Assembly (NCBI GenBank): GCA_015680685.1
Contig: MNCI01014737.1
Location: 7,317 to 50,247, forward strand
DNA from: Gnetum montanum
Taxonomy: Eukaryota; Streptophyta; Gnetopsida; Gnetales; Gnetaceae
Length of the DNA: 42,931 bases
Direction: 5' to 3'
Below the pieces are notes generated by a model. The model saw nothing but the letters and a program-made list of their open reading frames with translations. It searched no databases and was not told the DNA's origin. Positions 33,508 to 42,931 of this stretch are shown here, one piece after another. Both the position numbers and the translations under genes were made by a program. The number at the start of each line of letters is the position of its first letter. Positions within the stretch are counted from its first letter, which is position 1.

Positions 33508-36500
33508 AATTTTAGTGTGATCATATGGTCTCTTCTGAGTGAATAGTTAGCTCGTGACATCATCAAGAGAGTGTTTCCTGGATCTATAAAAGGCATGCTT
33601 GCCTTTATTACCTATATCAATGAGGGGCTTTTCAGAGTTGAGGGAGGCCCTGCTGAAGGTCCTAGATCTACACGTCCCTTGACTCATGTGTGGGAGCTGC
33701 CTATTTGTAGTCATTATAATAGCAGCAATACACTTTTCTTAGCCTTTTGTGTGCACACTCTATTCCAAAACCCACTTGGAATGGTATATAGGGTGGACAG
33801 GTATGCTTCTTTGTGCCTTACTTTAATTTATGGTTCCCCTTTGAATTTTATGTCATCATCAAAATGTAAATGTTGTTTTCCCATGCAGGCCCCATTTTGA
33901 TGAACATGGGATGCGTGATGATGATGGTGGACTTGCCTTATCATGTATAGCACTAGAGATGTTCATTGTAGGCCCCATTCTTCATGTTATGGTGTTAGAC
34001 CAAACAAAGGTGGCCCTTGTTGACTACCATAGGTAGTTTTGAAGAGCCTGTGAGCACTACTAGGTTCGTGGTTGGTTACATGAGGGATGGTCTTCTAATG
34101 GGATAATCTTCCCTCAAAGAATTGATCCTACACCTTTTCTACCTATTCCACTTACTGATGGTAAATGGCCATATTCTAGACTACATTTTCTCTCCTTTTT
34201 GGTTACATTATTGTGTACCATGTTTTTAACTTTTTTCTCTATGTTTTCTCTTTACAAAAACAATCCCTCCTGAAGAAGTCACTATTATAACGAGGCATAC
34301 TAAGGCCACCCTTTTTATAAAATTTGAGGAGGTGGAGCAATCACAAAAGTGGTTACGAAGGGGAGCTTTTGAGTTGACCATCAGTCGCCTTACCCTGGTG
34401 GGTCTTATGGACTTTTTTTCAGCTTTGACTCCTAGCATTTTGGCTACTGATATGGTCACTATTGTAGATTCTTTCAATGATGATGCTTCCCATTTTAGCA
34501 CAATAGTTGACCATTGAATTCATTTCTGATCTTTTTGGCATGCCCATTGATGGTGCCATGGTGGGCACAGATAAAGCAACCAAGGAGGGCCAGGTTACAA
34601 AAGAGCTGGAGGAATGGTTAGGTGTATCTCAGGGTCATAAAGGTTTTGCCATGCAAGAAGACACCTGTTCAGTGGAGGTGAACTTTCTATATCCTCGCTT
34701 CTGGGCATGGGCATTTCCCAAATCTCTTTCTCAAGGAAGAAACCTTGGGATCGAGTTTGCATGTGTCATACGTGCAGTTTTAGAGATAGGCCGACACTAC
34801 AATTGGGCATAGTTTCTTATATTTGGTTTTTGTGGGGAGATCATCAGGTTATGTTCAAACACCCATGCTAAATCCCATTTTACCTTTGTCTTCTTTGCAG
34901 GGTACTTACGTAGGTTCACTAAGTTCTTAGTGGTTTATAATGATAACTGCTATGTTTTGAGGGATCTTTTGCAATTGTCCCATCCTTGGATTTGCCACCT
35001 AATTAGCACCACTAGATCCTAGGATCCACTAGAAGACTTTGAGAAATCAATATTAGTTACTAGTGGAGGTGCAGCGAGCTGTTCCCATCATTCCTGTGAT
35101 AGTTTGGAATTGGAACCACCTGGGCTATGCATATCTATGACAAGTGCTGAACATTTGATTAACGAGACCGTTGGGAAGTCCAAGATGAAGGTGAAGAGAA
35201 AAGAACACCCAAGGGAGCCTTCTCCAGATGTGATACCACCAAGGAAAAAGAAGATTTGGTTTGTGCTGCCAATGGAAGGTAAGTATTTTATTTTACTGTT
35301 ATAAATTATTTGTTATTTGTTGTTTTTTATCTATACATTATATATACTATGTTATACTAACTCTAAGATTCTAGAATTATCATAGGAAAGTTCAAAGAGA
35401 GAGAGAGAGACTTTGGCCTCGATGGCTAATCCTGAAGTGATTGTCATAGGGCTAGAAGAAGAAGTAAAGGAAAGAGAAGAAATGATTGAAGAACCTCGCA
35501 CCTTGTAAGAGGAAGATGTGACAGACATCATGGGGATGAAGCTTGTAGAGGCTATGGATGCACTCAGGCAACCCAATGATGAAAGAGATGTCCATTCGAG
35601 TAATGAAAGAGATGTCCTTGATGGCTTCTTCAATGGATCTTTACAGCTTGGTGATTTGCCCCAGCTAAATAGCAAAGGGCTTTCTGGTATGTTCCTTTCA
35701 GCACAATATATGTCTTTGTACCTTTTAATTTTCATGCATTGTTCTTAATTACCTTGGTTGTTTCTGGTATCAGAGGTAGATGCTGAGACTTTTGAGGCAC
35801 ATGCATCTCAAGTAGAGGTGTCAAGAACACTGGTTCCAATCAAAGTAACCTCCCCTGCTTGTCCTACACCAACTGACTAGCTAAGACCATGGCCTGAGAT
35901 GCCTAGTAAGATAGACTTTGTTAAAGGCATCATTGATGATGTGGTTGCTTGCCTACAAGAAGCTCATCTAGAACTAGGTATGTGTATGTTATGTATTGCA
36001 CGTAGTGTCTAGGTTTATTGTGCTTCTTTGCATTCATTATTTGTTATAGGTAATTCATATGTGTGGTGCTTACACTTGCAGGTGCCAAGCTCCAATGGGA
36101 TCCCTCTGAAGCTACTCACATTGATGCTCTCCCTGAACTGCTAGGGAATATTGAGCATGTCCCAAGGAATGTGTACAATGCAGTCTCTGGTTGCATCATA
36201 CAGAACACCAAGTCACTTTGGAATTGTAGGCATTTAGTTGAGTACTTATGGAATGAGGTGCATTCATTGAAAGAAGCACTAGCAAAGGAGAGAGAGAAGA
36301 ATGGGAATCTCCAGTCCCATTATGATCTTGTTGCTGCAAGACTATCTAGTGATAGCACTTGGTGCACATCTGAAATCACCTATGCATGCTACTGGATGGT
36401 TTTGAATAGTAAGGTGCAAGCTACAAGGGACTTGGCTGAGCAAAGGGCACAGATGGATTTGTTGAATAGAAAATGTCATGATTGAAAGTCCTTTGTGGCT

Positions 36501-37018
36501 AAGGTATGAAAATTGGGCCAAAACCAAAAGGACCACAAGCATCAGTATAAGAAATACTTGAAGGAGGAGTCAGTTGAACATCACCGGATGGAGATGTTCA
36601 TCGATGGGTTAGGCTTGCAGCCTACTTATGATAGGTTCACCAAGTGCACCGAGGTGGAGGGATCTCCTAAGAGAACAATTACCACCACCTTCAAGGAGGC
36701 TTCTATAGGCATGTTTTCTCTTGAGCATCCTACTTGGACCTCAATGGATAAGGGTAAAACCTTGGCTGGCATTGATCTTGGCTTGGAGGAGGATTGGGCA
36801 AATGTGCCCAAGGTGGAAATTCTACGGCGTTTGGAGACCAACTTAGGACCTTCCTCACTTGTGAGTGTTATTGTTTTCCTAATTTTTTTGTTTATGATTT
36901 TCTTTACTACTCTTACCTATTTTGTTTTGTTTTCTATTTTTTGCTATAGGGGCATGTTAATGATGGAGCAGGTTGTAGTGGAGTAAGAGCGGATGATGAA
37001 GAGGATCTTGGGGACTAG
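33508..37018 (+). pseudogene. Multi-exon gene-like unit antisense to the Tat-like element
   Basis: Plus-strand exons, with the reading frame continuing across each junction: 33508-33800, 33889-34160, 34258-35278, 35386-35686, 35774-35977, 36082-36860 and 36950-37018. Together they hold about 980 codons ending at TAG 37016-37018. All introns start with GT, including gtaagt and gtgagt. All end in AG except the one before 34258, where the acceptor reads caa. The intron at 35279-35385 holds a tactaac branch site. The protein begins with a predicted helical region (LARDIIKRVFPGSIKGMLAF). It continues with IEFISDLFGMPIDGA and IEFACVIRAVLEIGRHYNWA, a basic linker (RKKKIW), an acidic part, and a coiled-coil-like part (LKEALAKEREKNGN). 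It has about ten in-frame stops, mostly TAG, and one frameshift near 34505. I recognise no family; a distant relation to the plant transposon protein domain is only a guess. It sits between ORF1 and ORF2 of the element, on the opposite strand. Confidence 0.7.
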
Positions 37019-37040
37019 CCCCCTCCATGAACTTATTTTT

Positions 37041-37046
37041 AATAAA
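37041..37046 (+). terminator. Poly(A) signal after the antisense gene
   Basis: aataaa lies 23 bp after the stop codon of the last exon, on the gene's own strand, followed by T-rich DNA. Confidence 0.55.
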
Positions 37047-37390
37047 ACTTTAGTTAGTAAATGTTTTTGATTTTTGAATGTTTGATGGAAGTATGTGGTT
37101 GAAAAATGTAATAATGTGGACCTAATTATGGCATAATATGTTGAAATTTCACTACCATATTGACGTATCATTTTTTTTTGCATTTTCTGTTTTTATTTGC
37201 TTTTTTCAGTATTATCGTGAACATATGCATGTAACCAAACGTAAGATGGGGGAAAAATGTGAATCAACATTTGTAAAAGAAGGAAGTAATGAGGAGGCAT
37301 AGATAAATATCTAAAATTTGACATAGCCCAGTGAATGTTGGTAAACTTGCGATTGAATCCTAGTTTAAATCCATTTTGGGCTATGCACAT
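37047..37390. other. Spacer between antisense gene and minisatellite array 2
   Basis: AT-rich DNA with no recognised gene on either strand. From about 37320 decayed copies of the agttta..gtc repeat begin to appear. Confidence 0.5.
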
Positions 37391-37672
37391 CAGTTTAAAG
37401 TCATGGTGGACTATTGCATTCATTTGTAAAAGAAAGAAAGATTATCAGTTTTATGCCTTAGTGGGCCAAAAGAAATAATGGTTTTAGGAAGCTTTTTAAA
37501 AGGAATTGGCCATTTTCTGACCGTGGCTAGTTTAACATCATTGTGGACGTTTGCTAGCAGTTTTACGTCATACTAGATGATTGGTAGTTTAACGTCATTT
37601 TGGACATATGGTAGTTTAACGTCCTTTCAAACATATGGTAGTTTAATGTCATTTCAGACATATGGTAGTTTC
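37391..37672. repeat. Minisatellite array 2, just after the gag-protease stop
   Basis: Diverged units of 27-55 bp share the core agtttaa-gtcat-tggac with array 1, in the same plus-strand orientation. The last three are regular 27-bp units at 37584, 37611 and 37638 (tagtttaacgtcattttgga then catatgg). The array ends within about 12 bp of the ORF1 stop at 37676-37678. Confidence 0.85.
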
Positions 37673-37675
37673 TTT

Positions 37676-38900
37676 CTAGTTGTTGAGTTTCCTCTTGATC
37701 TTTTGTAGCTTAACATGTGAGGTTGGGCATGTGGGTATGATTTTATACTTACCTTCCCCTTCAATGGTGATTTCAAATGGTAGTTCTACCCATGAGACAT
37801 CAGTAGGAATGACTCCTATGTTTTCATCTTCCTGTGTTTCTTCAGTCCTAGTAGGATTGTGAGTTAATGTTGGATTCATGTCTTGATGTATGTTCACAAT
37901 TTCTTGCTTAGGCTCAATGAGCTTGACTTCTAACTCTTGATCTAAACTAGTGGGTGATACTGTTGTATCTCCATGTATTACGATTTCACCACCTTCATAA
38001 GGTAGGGGGATCTCTTGATGGATCGGTGAGGATACATCTCTAAGTTGAGCTAGCCAAGGATTTCCTAGGATCAGATTAAATCCTGGCATTTTGTCAACCG
38101 CTATGAATTCATCTGATGTGGGGAATTTGTCCCCAGCTATGAAATCCAAGGTAACCATGCCATTCACTCCAACAAGGGAACCATTAAAGGATTTCAAGAA
38201 AGAGGTTGTCATGGGATGTATTTGTTCAGTAAGTCCCAATTTTTCAATGATGGGAAAAGGTATAATGTTTGCTGCCACACCGTCATCAACATGCATCCTA
38301 CGTATCTTGAAATGATTGACCTATATCATTATGAACATAGGGGCTATGGTAACTTCTCCTGTTTTCTCATCTAGATTAATGTCTTTAGCACGAAACTCTA
38401 GGGATGTGGTCTTTGATTCCTAAAGTTGTGGGGACAATACTGCATAAATGGATGGTTCATCTGTCAGAAGGTCCTCACTAATAGGGATCAAGATTAGCAT
38501 TCGTACAAGAGCTTCCCGATGTACTGGTGAAGTTAATACTAGGTCATACAAACATATGGAAGTGTTCTTTTGTTATAAGGCTTGTGTGACCTGGTCAACG
38601 TGTCTGCTAGATCTTTACCATTCAGGATACCCTTATCTATGGAAACTTGGTCCATTTGACCCAACATTCGTATTTCTTATGGAGGAATTTTTTTGTTAGT
38701 GACTGAGGCTGCTAGGTTTGGGACACAATCCATGACATTATCCTTGTTTTGATGACTTGTACTAGGCTCATTAATAGACAAACCCATAGGAATAGACTTT
38801 AGTGGAGTAGGCTTTGGTGGTCCTAATTTGTGATGACAGTTTTCTCTTTCCAAATGCTCTTTCATTAATCTATTAGCAAGACATTATTTCAGAGGTCACG
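37676..38900 (-). pseudogene. Tat-like protease and C-terminal part of ORF1
   Basis: The minus strand is open from 38296 to the stop at 37676, and an upstream segment of the same ORF is readable to about 38865. Peptides near 38300-38360 include DINLDEKTGEVTIAPMF. The active-site region is MHVDDGVAANIIPFPIIEKL, where Tat proteases have a DG-type motif. FNLILGNPWLAQL (about 38045-38085) is the flap-to-C-terminal ILG motif. About 100 acidic residues follow. Several stops occur between 38300 and 38680. The protease would cut the Gag-Pol polyprotein. The ORF ends directly at minisatellite array 2 rather than continuing into RT. Confidence 0.78.
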
Positions 38901-39207
38901 AAAGAGTGGAGGTGGGTTGTGTGGCAGGGTGTTTTGGCACTTGGATCACAAAGGGAATGGGTTGGTTTTCAAATGGTTTGATCGTCGTGGCGATAGAAGG
39001 AAGTACACGGATAATGAATGGTTTTTGTGGTGTGTGAGATGCACGTATGGTGAAAGGGGTTTGAGGAGATGTTGGGGTAGGCGTATTTTTTGAAGGTCTG
39101 CGAATCACAAAAGGTTTTTGTGGGACGTCTTTTCTATTCTGCACATGGATAGTATTAATCACATATGGTGCTTTGCTTGTATTGAGAGGATCCTTGTAGA
39201 CCCCCAT
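38896..39207 (-). pseudogene. Gag-protease linker with repeated PF(V/T/I)IR peptide
   Basis: The 103-codon open stretch on the minus strand contains PQKPFVIRRPSKN, PQTPFTIRASH, PQKPFIIRVLPS and PIPFVIQVP, four imperfect copies of one proline-rich peptide. It lies between the Gag Cys/His motif and the protease in ORF1. The role is unknown; such low-complexity linkers are common in Gag. Confidence 0.7.
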
Positions 39208-39216
39208 GGGTTGGTT

Positions 39217-41385
39217 CTAAGGTCTTACTGGGTTTGCCTCATTGAATACTACTTCACCCCTATCAATCATGTGTTGTATATCATGTTTCAAGGTGAAACA
39301 GTAATCAGTCCCATGACCACACCGCTGGTGATATTCACAAAACCTATCCAACCGAAAACCTCTTGGAATGGAGGGTTCATTAGCTGTTGCTAAGGCTAGG
39401 TTTTTGGCTAGCTCACAGAATCTATCATGTTTTTGAGATGCTACAGGAGACATTTGTTTATGTTTAATTAGCCTGGCCTTTAGAAGCTGATCGAGCAATT
39501 GCAAAGGTTTCATGGGCAAGGGTGTGTATTGAGCAAGGTTTTTTCTTTCGAATGTACGGGCATGACCCATGTTGGTGTTCCTATTTGAGGAAGTTTCAGG
39601 TGTAGGCATAGGTGTATTTCTTTCATAGCCATTTGGGACAGTGGGTTGTTTTCCTTTTTGTCCTAGATGGCTAGGTTGGGTTGTCTTGGCCACTGTTGCT
39701 ACTATTGTCTTGGATTTATCTTGCCTTGTATGTTGGCTCCTAAAGGTCGAGTAGGTTGAGTCATTGCTTGTTTGTGTAGCCTCTTTTATGTCTTTAATTT
39801 GCACAAATGCTTGGCTCAAGGTACATGGTTTTAAATAGTAAAGTTTCGATTTAATAAAGTCATTCGCAACTGCCTTAAGGATGGTAAGCAGATATGTTTC
39901 AGGAATAGGCTCGTGAAGTTCATTCAGGGTTGTACTCCACCTTTGGATAAATTTCTATGTTGGTTCTAATGGTGCTTGTATAATTTGAATCAAGCTATCT
40001 AACATGGCTTCAGGTTTCAAATTATACTTAAAATGGGTGACAAACTAATGCAACAAGTCCTCTAAAGAGGATATGGAGCTACAAGGTAAAGCTCGGTACT
40101 AGTCTAGGGATTTTTCCATTAAGGACATAGTAAACACACGTATAATTACATGAGGCCATGCCTAAAGCAATAGAAATTCTATTCAAAATGTTACTAGGTG
40201 AGTGTTTGGATATCCCTCTCCATTGTACTTAGTTAGCTGAGGTAATGAAATTCCCTTTGGCAAGGTTAGCGGTGGAACTAAGGGGTCAATTGGATCATCT
40301 TGATAGAAGTCCAGTACCTTGACTTTCTTAGTGTTCATCATTTTAAGGCATTTTAATTCTTCTGCTAACGAGTGCATCATTTTCTTTGTATCTTCCCACT
40401 CTTGAGAAGTAGGTAGACTGACGGTTTGAGTTGATGGTAATTGATGATTATTTGATTGTTGCATCGTTTGTGGAAAGAGAGATTGTTGGACTGTCGTCTG
40501 TTGCAGTGGAACACTATTTGGGACTAAGACCATGGGGTGTGGTATGCTATAATGAGTAGACAGGTTTTGCTGAATGGCTAGTGGAATTTTTTCCCCAGTC
40601 ACAGGTTGTGAAGCAATCAGTGGTGCTTTTTGGATTTGCACATGAGGTATGTAATGGGTAGAATTGGAAACTGGTATGACTGATGGCATCCCAATCACTT
40701 GAGGTCAAAATGTTGATCGTACATTAGTTTTGGGAGGAGGATGTTGGGATTGTATTTACATAGGTATGATGGAGGTGGATGCATTGGATTGAATGTTGAA
40801 CTTGGAGAAGATGGGAATGGGACTGGCTACTTCCTTTAGAGAAGCTGGTGGTGGAAACATAGTCTCTTCTGGGAAAGGTTGAAACAATGGGTTTGTATGG
40901 GCATGGGGACTGATGGTATGGTATGAATCTCCATGTTTAGATTAGGCTGCAAAGTCATCTTCCTCATCCTCACCCTAAGGATCTATTGGAGGTGTCTGTA
41001 AGGATTGGCTTCTTGCCATGAGAAGCTGGGATATGAGTTTATGGTGGTGCTCAGAGAGTGTGATTATGTGAAATTCTAAGGGGATGGATTCATGACCTCC
41101 TTTGTGGGTAAGTTTATAGTCTAGCTTTTCTTCTCTCTCTACATGATCGATGGGTAAGTTGGCTTGGATCTTGACACAGATGAAGTTATACTATTTAGGT
41201 GTAAGAGTTGCATAGGTAGGGTCTTTGCCCTGTAGCCTAAGTGATTGGCATGTAGGGCTTTGGGGGTTTATTTGTTTGATGACAGTTATGGATTTGATAG
41301 TAGTCACGGGGTTCAAGGTTTTAGCCCCAAAGTTAGAGGTCAGCAATGTCACTGGGTTAACTTGGGAAGATTCCATAATGAACAT
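39217..41385 (-). pseudogene. Tat-like gag (start of ORF1)
   Basis: The minus-strand frame starts at ATG 41385 (MFIMESSQVNPVTLLTSNF) and can be followed through five stops to about 40183. The middle is rich in Q, P, S and T and has a helical stretch with KKMMHSLAEELKCLKMM. The capsid-like part in another frame (39800-40080) has FKYNLKPEAMLDSLIQI and WSTTLNELHEPIPETYL. The C-terminal open part (39217-39819) ends with FCEYHQRCGHGTDYCFTLK, the Cys/His motif typical of Tat Gag, and HMIDRGEVVF. It would package element RNA. One frameshift near 40190 and the stops inactivate it. Confidence 0.8.
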
Positions 41386-41825
41386 GAGTAAACTAAGCTA
41401 GACAAGTTGAATGTGAGCAACTACAGCGTGACCAACTACAGTGTGACACACTGTAGTGCAGCGTGACATAGATAGCGTGACAATTGCAATGTGAGCAACT
41501 GTGACAGCTTGATTGATAGTAGCGTGACCAGCAGCTTGACTGACAATAGCATGACCAACAACGTCAGCACTGCAGCGTGAGAAACTGCAATATAGCGTGA
41601 CTTGACAAATAGAAGCTAAAACATGAGTCAACTACAGTGTGACCAACAAACTGCGTGAACTAATAGCATGATGCTGATAAACATCGTGAGTTGGGTGAGG
41701 TATTATGAATGGAGAGGATAGGTAAGTCATTCTGGCTAGACATTAGACATTGGGCTTTAATCAGCATTTAGTTTGTGAAGCATTTAGACAGGTAGTATGG
41801 TCAACATTTTAATAAACAAGAAGAT
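41386..41825 (-). other. 5' leader of the Tat-like element with AGC(G/A)TGA motifs
   Basis: Non-coding DNA between the primer-binding site and gag. The plus strand at 41405-41690 holds many copies of agcgtgac, agtgtgac and agcatgac at irregular spacing. These are the same words seen in the LTR and upstream of the antisense gene. Confidence 0.65.
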
Positions 41826-41843
41826 GTCCTCCTTCTAGTGCCA
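41826..41843 (-). promoter_or_regulatory. Primer-binding site of the Tat-like element
   Basis: The minus strand reads tggcactagaaggaggac, six bases inside the LTR end at 41850. The position and leading TGG fit a tRNA primer-binding site. I cannot say which tRNA. The original may have been tggcg-type, with CpG decay. Confidence 0.6.
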
Positions 41844-41849
41844 ATTTAC

Positions 41850-42931
41850 TGTACTGACATAAATTGTTTGTGTAAGGCTAGAAGGGAAAATAAACACCAA
41901 AAGATCATCATGCAAACACAGCTGATCCTACCTTCGCTTGAGGGCAAGCTGGAAAGGTAAACGAAGGTAGAGTGCATTGGATGGTCTACACGTAAATCAA
42001 CCAAGGACTTCCTTGAGTGTAAACTATGGCTTGCGCTGGGGTTATCGTAACTGATGTTTTAAAACATAAAAATACACACAAAATGTAAACAGAAACGTAT
42101 GGAGAACTTGTATTGTAAACAAAAAGTAAACTAAATGTAAAATAGAACAAAAAATATAATGGCTCGCAAAATGAACTATATTGTATTTCTTAGAAAAAGA
42201 TGTGCACCAGTCAAAGCATAGCTACACGTGTGTATGGTAGGTCATGCGCCAAGCCCTGGGGTGATGTGATGTGTTTCAAAAGTGCTTGGATGCTAGGAGT
42301 CAAATATGCCCAAGCACCCAAGGATTTTTGTTCTGTGTTTCCTAAGCCGTCAACCTTCAAAATTGCCAACCCCATTTATGTGAATTGATAGGGTATTTAT
42401 AGGGTTAGGCTGGGCTCAATTATAGAATTCAAGAATGGAATCAACAGCTGGGAAATGAGAGGAAAGTAGATTTAGAAACATGTGTCCAATGGATAGCTAT
42501 GTGTGAGTTGGACATGTGTGGACAAGCTATGTTCTTGACCAAGTTCATTGTATCTTACAGCATGTGGCTTACTCAAGCCCATGGAAGCACATGCTATTTG
42601 GACTGTGAGGGCCTGACAAGCCCAAAAATGAATATTTACATTGAACTGATGATGTACAACAAGAGAAATTGGTCCTGGCTCCATTCAAACTTCTGGATCT
42701 ATGACTTGACTACTGCAGGGTGTCAATTTGAGTGTTTCCATGGCTGTTTGAGGTATCACTATCTAAGCAAGACTTCTAGTGTGAGTTGATTTTATCATAG
42801 CATGTTTTAGCATGTCTTCAACGTGTGTACACTATGCTCATGCTACACTCACACTGCACTCATGCTGCAGCATGACTTCAGTGTGACCTCCACGTGAGTG
42901 ACCAAAGACTTGCAATTTTTCACCAAATTTT
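41850..42931 (-). repeat. 5' LTR of the Tat-like element (right copy, cut by window end)
   Basis: It starts tgtactgacat on the plus strand and aligns with the left LTR at 24406-25478 up to the end of the window. The TATA box on the minus strand is at 42391-42402. The outer end of the LTR and the flanking DNA lie beyond 42931. Confidence 0.85.
42391..42402 (-). promoter_or_regulatory. TATA box in right LTR
   Basis: The minus strand reads ctataaataccc, identical to the left LTR. It is placed to drive transcription of the element toward gag. Confidence 0.7.

Noticed and set aside
33583-33590. A TATA box (tataaaag) starting the antisense gene
   Set aside because: It lies within an exon whose frame is open on both sides (PGSIKGML), so it is more likely coding sequence.
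34848-34900. An additional intron from gttatg to ttctttgcag in the antisense gene
   Set aside because: It would be only 53 bp, the frame is open through it, and the donor is weak. It was left as exon, though it remains possible.
35396-35410. A GA microsatellite of interest
   Set aside because: It is short (gagagagagagaga) and lies inside an exon encoding alternating E and R residues.

Overview
The window looks like heterochromatic, repeat-rich nuclear DNA of a vascular plant with a large genome. The evidence is decayed LTR retrotransposons of the plant Athila-like and Tat-like Ty3 lineages, a fossil Rep/helicase Helitron, GT-AG introns with plant-like branch sites, and strong CpG depletion. 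I cannot name the species; a conifer or another large-genome plant is only a guess. I see no intact host gene, rRNA or tRNA.

Layout. (1) About 195-10828, minus strand: an old Athila-like element read right to left. It has a 5' LTR (10515-10828), a leader (9720-10515), gag (7450-9680), protease, RT, RNase H and integrase (4170-7300), then a long degenerate ORF with a coiled-coil tail (195-2800) where Athila elements carry an extra ORF. (2) 11005-13025: two direct repeats of about 0.5 kb. (3) 13237-17830, minus strand: a fossil autonomous Helitron with an N-terminal region, an HUH/two-tyrosine Rep and a PIF1-type helicase. It contains a one-N assembly gap flanked by an exact 71-bp duplication. 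(4) 18941-21302, plus strand: an LTR abutting a full-length gag homologous to that in (1), with no pol after it. (5) 21303-24405: unrecognised degenerate ORFs, an unrelated LTR with leader (23284-24060) and an integrase fragment.

(6) 24406-42931, minus strand: a younger Tat-like element inserted into that integrase fragment. Its right-hand 5' LTR is cut by the window end. ORF1 is gag-protease (37676-41385). ORF2 is RT, RNase H, a second archaeal-like RNase H, and integrase (27748-31207). The stop of each ORF is followed within about 15 bp by an array of the same minisatellite family. Between the ORFs, on the opposite strand, lies a multi-exon gene-like unit (33508-37018). Five introns have boundaries across which one reading frame continues, and a poly(A) signal follows. 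The DNA upstream of it (31760-33060) shares a dispersed AGC(G/A)TGA motif with the element's LTR and leader. This antisense spliced gene carried inside a Tat-like element is the most interesting object here.

All elements are dead. Most in-frame stops are TAG or TAA where glutamine or tryptophan is expected, consistent with deamination of methylated cytosine. Coordinates of degenerate features are approximate hand readings.
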